DNA from: Drechslerella dactyloides
Taxonomy: Eukaryota > Ascomycota > Orbiliomycetes > Orbiliales > Orbiliaceae
DNA length: 64,000 nucleotides
NCBI GenBank assembly: GCA_020064725.1
Contig: JAGTWJ010000003.1
Location: forward strand, 62,001-126,000
Reading direction: 5' to 3'
The translations under genes and the position numbers were made by a program. Of this stretch, positions 54,908-64,000 are shown in pieces; the stretch's first letter is position 1; each line of letters starts with the position of its first letter. The notes beneath the pieces were generated by a model. The model did no database searches. It was not told the origin of the DNA and saw only the letters and a list, made by a program, of their open reading frames with translations.

Positions 54908-57452
54908 ATGGTCCATCTAAGCACGATAAAAAATGACGCGGAGCACGATACTCCAATCGGGAAGCTCATGCGCATGTCTCTGTCCGATGAGACTTCCCCC
55001 GGTGACAGCTACACGTCGTCGGTCTACGGCAGCCGTTATGCTCTCGAATGCCTGCCCACCGATGAGATGCCCGAGGGAGAGATGCCGAAGGACATTGCCT
55101 ATCGATTGATCCGGTGCGGCTGCCTCATCGTCCGATAGAGCTACTTCAAGCGCGCAATTGAAGAGATCCCAGTTTGTTAACCCTGTGCTGGCGTGTAGAG
55201 ACGACCTGTCGCTGGACGGGAATCCGATGCTCAAGTAAGCCAAGCCTCTCAGCTGCAACACAGATAACTGATGCCACCGATGCTGACCACGATGTTTACA
55301 CGATGTCTATAACAGCCTCGCAAGCTTCGTTACCACATATATGTAGGCCTCGCAGGTTAACGAATCGTGCTTTCGCCGCTGACCAGCGCTTGCGCCTGTA
55401 GGGAAGATGAAGCGGAAAGGCTCATGGTCGAAGGCCTCAGCAAGAATTTGTACGAAATGAAAACCGTGCGATAGTATATCCAGAAAGTTTACGTTTCAAG
55501 CTGATGGATTTCTGGATCTTAAGCATTGATTATGAAGAGTACCCACAGAGTGCTGAGATTGTATGCTTCTCAATACCCAGGTGGATGTTTCGACAGCACC
55601 CGTAGCTGACATGACTTCTGAAACACCTAGCAAAATCGCTGCGTCAATATGGTACGCAGAACCGGTTCAATATCCAGCCAATTTACCAAGCGTTGAATCA
55701 GCCAGTCTCAAGCCTCAACTAACCTAACGACTATTGACACAGATCGGCAAGCTTTTCCATGCGCCAACGAACGATGAGGACAGTCACTCGATCGGAACAA
55801 GTACCGTTGGGAGTTCAGAGGTGAAAACCCATATTCCTTCGCATCGCATCTGTTGCAAGACTGGAAACTGACTCCATCAACTACGTGCATACAGGCAATC
55901 ATGCTTGCAACTCTCGCCATGAAAAAGGTATGAAGCAGTAGCTTATGTGCACTCTCTATTTAATATTCTGCTAAGTTCCATCGCTAGAAATGGACAAACG
56001 AACGGAAAGCCGCTGGGAAGCCATTCGATAAGCCCAATCTTGTCATGAACGCAGCTGTTCAAGGTTAGATATGGTCACACTCTCAAAAGTTTTAAATGAA
56101 GACAAGTTGCTGAATCTACAATTCATGTTCAAGTGTGCTGGGAAAAGGGTATGCTATCTAAATGTTTCTCCAGATTTAGTATGCTAGATTCAGTCATTCT
56201 AACGCGCCCGCATAGCCGCCCGCTACTTCGACGTTGAGGAGCGATTTGTCTATTGTACAGCGGATCGATACGTCATCGACCCTACCGAAGCTGTCAACCT
56301 GGTTGATGAGAACACTATCGGTATCTGCGCTATCTTGGGTACAACTTACACTGGCGAATACGAAGACATCAAAGCCATTAACGACCTTCTCGTCGAGAAG
56401 GGACTCGAAACGCCAATTCATGTCGATGCAGCTAGCGGCGGCTTTGTCGCTCCATTTGTCAAGTCAGTACTCCCCTGTCATTAAGTGGCTCGCTTGATGG
56501 ACGCTTATCTCATTTTTGTAGACCCGACCTGGAGTGGGACTTCCGCCTGCCTAGGGTTGTGAGCATCAACGTCTCTGGCCACAAATACGGACTCGTCTAC
56601 CCCGGTGTTGGCTGGGTCATCTGGCGCTCACCCGAATTTCTCCCCAAAGAGCTTGTATTCAACATCAACTATCTCGGCGCTGACCAAGCTTCCTTCACTC
56701 TAAACTTCTCGAAAGGCGCAAGCCAGGTCATTGGTCAATATTATCAATTGATCAGACTCGGGAAATCAGGCTACAGGAATATCATGACCAACCTTACCAA
56801 GATTGCAGACTACTTCTCCACAGTTCTGGAGAAGAGGCTCGGGTTCCTCATAATGTCCCAGGGCAATGGTATGTGCCTGACTCCCCCCCTCTTCAGCATC
56901 CAGGCTTTCTACTAAACTGCAGGCTACAGGCAATGGTCTTCCATTGGTTGCATTCCGTTTGGACCCCGCGAAGAACAAGCACTACGATGAGGTACTTGTT
57001 TCTTATCCCCATACATGTTCAATATCGATCTAGATTCCACTCGCTATAGGCCGGTGCTAATATCTACCCGTCTAGTTTGCCATCGCTCATCACCTCCGTG
57101 AACGCGGATGGATCATACCTGCATACACTATGGCTCCACATAGCGAACGCCTGAAGCTAATGCGAGTCGTTATCCGCGAGGACTTTACAAAACCAAGATG
57201 CGATCAACTGTATGTCGAATATCCCTTTTGTTGAGATGCTGAGGGACTGACGCTAATATCGGGAATAGGCTTATCGACATCAAACACGCAATAGAAGCAC
57301 TGGATTCTATGGAACCGAAGGAGATTGAGAAGCACGCCGAACTCGTCAAGAACACTGTTACACACCACGGGAGAAAGAGGAACAACAATCACCATTATAA
57401 GGGCGAGAAGCACTCCCTGGCAAAACATGGAAAGTCGCAGGCTATCTGCTAG
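54908..57452 (+). CDS. gad: Glutamate decarboxylase (PLP-dependent), split into 15 exons
   Basis: Converts glutamate to GABA and CO2 at the start of the GABA shunt; cytosolic. Exons: 54908-55113, 55199-55234, 55316-55342, 55402-55449, 55524-55560, 55631-55651, 55743-55820, 55895-55927, 55988-56063, 56134-56148, 56216-56462, 56522-56868, 56930-56991, 57076-57209, 57269-57452. They join without a stop into 516 aa, the normal GAD size. Landmarks: DDLSLDGNPMLNLASFVTTY, DYEEYPQSAEIQNRCVNM, GTSTVGSSEAIMLA, VCWEKAARYFDVE, HVDAASGGFVAPF, and the PLP lysine motif INVSGHKYG (Lys296), then RGWIIPAYTMAP. The C-terminal tail is His/Lys-rich (HHGRKRNNNHHYKGEKHS). All introns have GT donors and AG acceptors of 55-116 nt. 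Fourteen introns in one fungal GAD is unusual. Confidence 0.9.
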
Positions 57453-57967
57453 ATTTTGCCAATAAGCTATCGTGGACTTCGCAGCCAAAAGAAGACCTCT
57501 GGCTTGCAAGACAACATGTCGGACTTAGAGCAAAACCTGTTTTTTTTATACCACAGGCGACGTGACAAACAAAAAAAGTGCTGCACTACTCGTAACGCAA
57601 ATCCAATTGGTATTCCATGATACAGTGAGCTACAGAATCGGAGCACCTTGAGCCCGTATATCCGCAGTGTAGAACGTATTTAGCTTCTCATTTGGCAACA
57701 GCGAGACTCGGCGTCTGCCCACCCGGGACCGCTTCTCATATAGTTGTGCAGGTTCAATGGTTACGTTTCAACATAGGTTAATTATCAGCTAAATATAGAG
57801 GGTATAAAATACAGGCTTGGAATAAACGGCAACAATCACAGGTATATGTACAAGATAAGCACAACCTGAATCCGGGAATCAGCAAAATGGTATCTAGTCC
57901 GTTCAAAATTCATAACAACTCGTATCGTAGCACCTGACTTCCTCATAGCCAGCCTCCGACGGCCGAC
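57453..57967. other. Intergenic between convergent genes
   Basis: 515 nt shared 3' flank with a poly-T run near 57540; nothing else seen. Confidence 0.5.
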
Positions 57968-60446
57968 CTACAGCACAGGTCTACCCATCACCCCCGTAGC
58001 AACGATCTTTCTGATCGACTCCTTGTCTCTCGCCATCTTCATGAACACCTCCAGCATGTGGCCGCCGCACTGCAGGGTACCATGCTGGGTTCTAGGGCCT
58101 CGATGCAGGTACTCATCTATCTCTCGTATAGCGGCACCGCTCGTGATAAGATCTCTCTTGACCAAGCCCGAGATGCTACCTTTGTAGCATGATAATTCTG
58201 TCGATGACGCTCTCATTTGACAGATCTCCTTCTGCTTGCAATCCGCATCGCAGTTCTCCGCAGTGTGAAAATCCGCAATCTTTCGATCAAACCATGCTTG
58301 GAAGGCGCCGTCGTTATTTTCAAAGGCAACGGTGAGGTTATGCCAGAACGCCGGTGAAAGAGGGGCATTGGCTGGGAGTGGCGGGTTAACCACAGGCCCC
58401 AGCACCTTCTTTGCGCTGTACAGTTTTTTCCATTCTGGCTTCTTCGTAGAGCCATAAGCTATATCGGCGATTGAGGTATAGTAGTGGTCGTAATCGAGAA
58501 TTTGGTAGGAAGCTGGGTCAACAGTATATACTCGGAACACTGGATTGGCCGACCGAGGAGTCACACAGGAGGTGACGTAGGAGGTAATGATGGCATTCTG
58601 GTGGCCCCGTGAAGTGGCGTCCTTGTAAGTGATTTCAAATTCGGCCTGCCAGTTCGTTCCGTTAGCCAAGCCTGTTTCCGTGGTAATTAAATGGGGGCTT
58701 TTCGCCAAAGATACACGACTTACCGAATGAGTGTGGCCCCAGAACATGCCCTTGATCGTGCTGCTATATCGGGTAACAACCTTGTTGAAGTAGTTGGAAT
58801 AGTCGGGGAGCGCGTCCGCAATTCCCTGTTTCAGAAAGATCTCTCGTCAGCAGCTGTGCGATAGATACGCGCTACGCGGTGCAATACAGCAGGTAGCTAA
58901 TTGAGCTTGCAGCAACAAGTAGGCAGCAGTTAGCAACAGGTGTGGACAACGTACAGGAGGCATGTGGCCAATGATGTAGGCTGATTGGCCCGCAGCTTCT
59001 GCGGATTGAAGTTCGCCAGTCAACCATTTGAAAACGTTGCCGGGGTCTCTCGCAGCATCCATTCCATTGTCGGCGTATGCCCAGATATTCATATTGTACC
59101 AGAAATTAGTGCTGATGCTAATGACCTTGAGGTTGGTGCCAGGGTGAACAACTGAGTAGCATCCAGAGTTTTGCTTGATGGACTTGGCCTTTTTGAGAAA
59201 ATAAGGTGAGCAAGGTCCTATTTGCGAACTGAAAGGGAAACATTATACTTACTGCTTTAGCACCGACCCACTTTTCCACGTTGGCAGCCATTTCGTTGTA
59301 ATATGGTAGAGCACTGCCATAACTGGTCTCCGGTTCTGAGACCGGAAAGAGGTTGACAGGCGCAGTGTCATGATTCCCCATGACACCGTATACCTTCTTG
59401 GCAACGCCGCTATTGGAAATGCGAGTGTACATATCCCTCATGCCAGAGACTGTATCCTCTTCGCTTTGTAGCCATAAGGCCGCATCAATGATATCGCCTG
59501 TGAAGATCATAAAGTCGGCGTCCGACGCTGTCTGCTTAATAGCTTCGTATAAACTTTGTTGGAGGGTGACTGGGGTGTCGCAACCGACACTTCCGAACGG
59601 CCCAGCTGGATTCTGAGTCTTGCCGACATCATCACCTGGAGTATACGGTCTGCAGCATATTGGTTTGTTGCATTTTGTGTTTGTCCCATTCTTGTACAAC
59701 CTGTCAATATGGGTGTCGCTGATATGCACAAACTTAAGAGGCTTCGCCGAGGACCTGGTCGACAACGGTGTTCTCTTCTGTTTTGCAGCTGGCGGTGGAA
59801 TTGTGCCAGGGTATGGTAGGAGGTCAGGCGCATCGCAGAGACCAAACAAGGAAGAGCAAATCACTTTGTTTGTCCGGCTGCCGATGGTCATGGACCGAAG
59901 CATCTTCGCAATGACAGGGCCCTCAGTCGCCACAACCCCGGTGCACACATCACTGTCTTGAACCTATAGCCGCCACAAACATTAGACAGAATACTTCAGC
60001 GAACCGGACCCCCGAGTTTGCAAATGGGGTGATATAATTGCTCACCTTGAGTCCAGAACAAACAGCCGTAACAACCTTGACAAAAACTGTATCACCGAGA
60101 TGTGCGACGCCCTTCAGCGCGGTCGTCAAGGCCTGCAAATTCGAAAGACAGAAGTGAGCTCCTGCATAGAAATATAGCTATATAGATGGTCCGGACGTCC
60201 GGCCATTCGTTTGGAACCTACCTGACATCCTACACAGGTCACGGCGCTCTCAATCTCACTGACGATCTTGTTGACAAGTTCGTCTATGACACCCCTCTTC
60301 TCTAGTTCCTCATAATTAGGATCTGGGAAGGCTTTTCGAGGGGTTATGGGAGCAGCGCCGGAGTCTAACGGCGCACTAAGCGCGGTGGCACTCGCATTAG
60401 ACGCTAAAAGAGAGGCGACGAGTAGGAGGGAAGCGTTAACTCTCAT
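57968..60446 (-). CDS. Secreted/lysosomal-type acid sphingomyelinase (sphingomyelin phosphodiesterase)
   Basis: Hydrolyses sphingomyelin-type phosphosphingolipids. Minus-strand exons: 60446-60222, 60132-60046, 59963-59253, 59188-58955, 58825-58724, 58645-57968, giving 678 aa, typical for fungal members. A signal peptide (about residues 1-21) is followed by a dibasic ELEKRG. A saposin-B-like segment with paired Cys comes next (VTCVGCQ, AVCSGLKVQDSDVC, VICSSLFGLC). The calcineurin-like metallophosphoesterase domain has its metal-binding motifs in order: FVHISDTHID, FTGDIIDAA, YGVMGNHDTAP, YIIGHMPP and FWGHTHS. A Cys-rich C-terminal part (ENCDADCKQKEICQM) ends the protein. The last intron (58646-58723, 78 nt) has no stop and a multiple-of-three length, with a CTAAC branch sequence, so it could be retained without breaking the frame. 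The fourth exon uses a weak AAG acceptor. Confidence 0.9.
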
Positions 60447-63400
60447 TATGACGGCTTTTCTATGCGCTGGGGGCTACAAGAACAGAGAACTAGAGAAGGA
60501 TAAGAACGCGCCAGAAAAACAGCACAACCGTCTCTTAATGATAATCCGACTTTAAAATGTTGACGCAGTATAGTCGAGAGGGCACCACGAGCGCTATAAG
60601 TAGCCGTAACGCCGACGCATGCCACAAGACGCCGGTGGGCTATGTACACCAATATAGACCAGCTGATGTGGCATGTGGAGTTATTGATCGGCATCCATCT
60701 TCTCGACTTAGTTTGCAAGCCGGCCGAGGTTCCGCTCCCTGTACCTACTCGTATCGAGACCCTAGATGAAGCAAATATTTGAAACCCGGCTTAACCATCA
60801 TAAAAACGATTAATTTCAACTGACGATGACAAATTTACAACTGTAACCGGGACCGCATCTCCAATTTGCTTCTATTTACCTCCCAGTAACCCGGCCACAA
60901 ACGCCATGTGAACAGCCGTGTTAGGCCGGGTAATGTATACTGCACGTCATCATGCCATATAAGTAGCATGCCTCGTGGCAAGCAAGCACAAGGGGGCTCT
61001 AGGGTAGCATTCACATAGATGCACGATATACGACGTTCATAGACTTCGCTCCGGGGAATATGAACACGAGTCGACGGCGGAGCTTGCAATTCGCTAAGCG
61101 ATATATTGTTGATTATCTCCATCCGATCAGGGAAAAGGCTCACCGGCATCCAAGGAGTTCATAAAGCACCAAGAAGCTAGCTAGGGCATGGGCTCCTCGA
61201 CGGAAAGCGGGGCATCGCCAACTTCGCAGTCCGTGGCACTAAGATCTACTTGAACTATGGCAGATTCAGTCAGGGCGAATAAGACAACGGGTATCAAGGT
61301 TTGTCAGGCAGCAAGCCCGTCAGTTGCGCATGATTAGCTTCGCTTCTTGCTCATCTGCTTGGCCCTGTTAGCTACGTTTGTGTGCTTCAAAATAAGCCAA
61401 TGTTCCGCGATTAGTCGCAGGGGAGTAACAAGAACAAGTACTGGCTGACCGCCAGTTGATCAAGGATTCCGGAAGCAAAGACAAAAACACTCGTACCCAG
61501 ATTCGTTCTGGAAGGTGCACAATACGAGATGGCTTTGCTTGGAACATAAGACACCAGAAAGGGGCAATGCGATGTATGCGGCGCATGCCTGCATGCGCGC
61601 AGGCGACTCGCGATGCGGTAGATGCCAAGTCTAGAGAGACTGACCTTATATGGCGAAACTTTAAACTGAAATGATATTTCCGCCCGCCGCCGTATTCCTA
61701 CCCGACTTCTGCTACACGTCACAAAATGTCAGTCCAATCAAACCATCCACTGAGCGTTTGCACTGCCAGCCGGTGTTGGGCACACGTGGAATTATGCGCT
61801 CGCCAAAACCAATCCTATTTGGGCAGTTGTCAACCTGCGTCACTCGTCCCGAGATTGATTATCCTTCCTCGAGCACCCTAGAAGACTGATCTAACTTTGG
61901 GCCAGCAAAGTACACAAATGAATATCGTGTTACGGGCTGCGGCAGGATGCGCAAAATACTATACCCAACATCGGCTGTCAGCTGTCACAATGCAAAGCCA
62001 AGGCCAAGGGCTTTAACCTAGGACGTATCAAATATGTCTCAAACAATCCTGAATTATGATTGTTCTCGTGGCGTTCTCCCGAGAGGCTCGTGTCCTATCT
62101 TCAACCGGCCGCGTTTTCATCTCCCTTCCACGTTTTTGATGCCATATTTAATCGGTCACGAGGCGGCTATGCTAGGATCCCGGACCTTGTCAAGCCGAAG
62201 CTACCTTGGCCTACAGGCTCGATTAGATAGATAGAGATAACCTTCGGTCATCGAAAGGCCTGGGGCACTAAAATTAAGCAAAGACGCGAAATACTTGCCT
62301 ACTTAGAATCTGCTTACCCGTGTAAGATATCTCTCAACATACTTGAGTTTAGCTGCTTACCTGAAATATTAGTTGGAATGTTACGTATATAGCAGTTTAG
62401 GTATCCTGGCGCACAAATCTCGTATGCATGCAGCTTGGTGTCGATCTCTCGCATGATTATCTGTTCTCCTTACTGCTATGTAGTAGAATCGACGCTCATA
62501 TTCCTCAACCATGCGTACCTACACGCACTACCCATACGTGGATAGAATAACGGCAAACTACCCGGTCCTTCACCTCAATTCAATTCACCAGAGCATGCGA
62601 ATACACCAAGTCGACCATTAATTATAGATGTCACTCTAGTTCAGGCTTGGGTTAACCTTACCTACAACGAATACTCATTTAGCCCTCGTGCTCAGATGTC
62701 AGTCTCGAGCGCCAAAGTTCACTGAACTCTAAATGCATGCTCAAGTAGCTCTGGGCTTTCTGGGAAGAGTTCCGTAGTTCCAGTGTGTCAACTCATCCGA
62801 CTCGCTTGATTGAGGCCTCCATCGGTCCCTTGCAAATTGAAGCCTGGGATGAATTAGGAAGCTCGATAGAAGAAGGCAGACACATCAAAACAGACACATC
62901 AAATCTTTGACCCCTTTGAGCTAACAGCTCTTCGGCAATATTGTGCTCCGTCGAGTCGAGCAACAAGCAGGCTTCCGCTGGCGTCTGATAACAGCGAGAT
63001 GAGTTCCTATCTCATCAGTGTTACCCGTGGTACACATGCGCTACTAAGCGAGACATTCAAGGTGAATCGCACGGTTGCACCAAGCTGAGTTAACTTTGAA
63101 CTGAGGCTTTGGCTCAGAGGTTCAATGATACAATCTTCGGACGAAATTTTGCAACACTGAATTGTAAATCCATAAAGTAATCAAACATGTACAGATCAAT
63201 TTGGGGTCTTTTGAGGACTGTACTGTATTCTAGCGAGTATCGTAGCGACGTCGCATTCTGGATTCGACTGTACCACGTGTGCATGCAGAGCCATTCCCAA
63301 AAAAATCTGGAAGGGGTAGCAATCCCGCCAGGCAGAGCCCCTATAGGTGGATTAGGCTCCAACTTTGGTTCCTGTATGGTTGCGTATCTCGAAAGCCAGG

Positions 63401-64000
63401 ATCGTGATACCGCCGAGCTTGCCGAAGTCACATCATCAATATACCCTGGCAAGCTTGCATACAATACACAAGCGAATCAAGGCTCCATTAATTATGCTAC
63501 TTAGTACTACACTGAGCGACAGTCTTGGGAAGTTGAAATCGACATTCAGTTAACACGGTGTCTGAAAAATGGATGGACGCGGGAGCATGAGCCTTGTCGT
63601 AAGTACACGTCGACACTGCAGATATTGCCTGGAGGCGTTCAATCGGAGATATGACCGTTTCTTCCCCGCACACTGTTTCCGCAGGTCAATCTAAACTATT
63701 CAACCGTGCAGCTGCGAGGTGAGTGCTCCCAAAGCCAGGTGCAGCTTAGCTGCATGTTTTCTTTTGTAGACATTCAATTAATACAAGAACCTGGCTTCAT
63801 AGCCCCTCGTAGCACTCACACCAGGAATCTTGCTTCGTATTCGTATCTTCTGACCTTGCAGAGCATTGTCGTCGGGGATTTTACTCCCATGTGCATGTGT
63901 CTTAGATGCACAGACTAATAGACCTCACTCACGACGTGGTCTATGTGGTCTACCTGGTTGCAAATGAGACCTATTCTGCTACCTTCCCGTATACATGCAA
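60447..64000. other. Intergenic, 3.5 kb with no supportable gene
   Basis: Frames up to about 116 codons (63114-63464 minus, 63187-63504 plus) overlap each other antisense and carry no motif I recognise. No tRNA, rRNA or simple repeat of note was seen. Confidence 0.5.

Noticed and set aside
63114..63504. Overlapping 116- and 105-codon frames near the right edge
   Set aside because: Mutually antisense and without motif; a gene continuing beyond the window cannot be excluded but is not supported.
1..64000. tRNA, rRNA, CRISPR array or secondary-metabolite backbone gene
   Set aside because: Looked for T-loop-like sequences, regularly spaced repeats and PKS/NRPS/terpene motifs by eye; none was convincing. 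A covariance-model search for tRNAs would be decisive.

Overview
The window is nuclear DNA of a filamentous ascomycete (Pezizomycotina). The evidence is short GT-AG introns of about 55-115 nt, KEX2-type processing sites in secreted proteins, families typical of these fungi (type-B carboxylesterases, GH17 glucanase, CAP/PR-1 protein, PaxU-like DUF829 hydrolase, histidine-acid phytase, fungal acid sphingomyelinase), and an AT-rich block whose transposon remains carry C-to-T and G-to-A changes in the style of repeat-induced point mutation (RIP). I cannot name the species.

Layout. 1-5020: AT-rich, gene-free block. Its left half is a decayed Ty3/gypsy retrotransposon on the minus strand; zinc knuckle, reverse transcriptase and RNase H can still be read. 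5021-12600: sparse region with a partial alpha/beta hydrolase and a small KEX2-processed, eight-cysteine secreted protein. 12604-14796: GH17 glucanase facing a DUF829/PaxU-like hydrolase. 15710-18205: a Stealth-family phosphotransferase gene destroyed by stops and frameshifts. 19721-30473: one-TM orphan, secreted CAP protein, type-B carboxylesterase, secreted Ser/Thr-rich protein. 32285-35951: orphan ORF converging on a large two-exon membrane protein. 36530-41126: homogentisate 1,2-dioxygenase, divergent from a second type-B carboxylesterase. 41761-46860: an esterase-like phytase and a histidine-acid phytase, divergently transcribed. 47741-50222: extradiol ring-cleavage dioxygenase converging on an SDR. 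52444-53274: methionine-R-sulfoxide reductase. 54908-60446: intron-dense glutamate decarboxylase converging on an acid sphingomyelinase. 60447-64000: no gene seen.

Function. About twenty protein genes in 64 kb is a low density. Many products are secreted or lumenal hydrolases, suiting a saprotroph or plant/animal-associated fungus that takes up phosphate, lipids and glucan breakdown products. Homogentisate dioxygenase and the extradiol dioxygenase point to aromatic catabolism, but they do not form a classical tyrosine-degradation cluster. I found no convincing secondary-metabolite cluster, CRISPR array, rRNA or tRNA. The most unusual points are gene structure (a 9-nt exon, two GC-AG introns, a 15-exon decarboxylase gene), the head-to-head pair of unrelated phytases, and a GH17 enzyme lacking the Asn next to its acid/base Glu.

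Most genes are spliced. Exon coordinates were built by hand from reading frame, splice signals and family resemblance, and no database search was possible.
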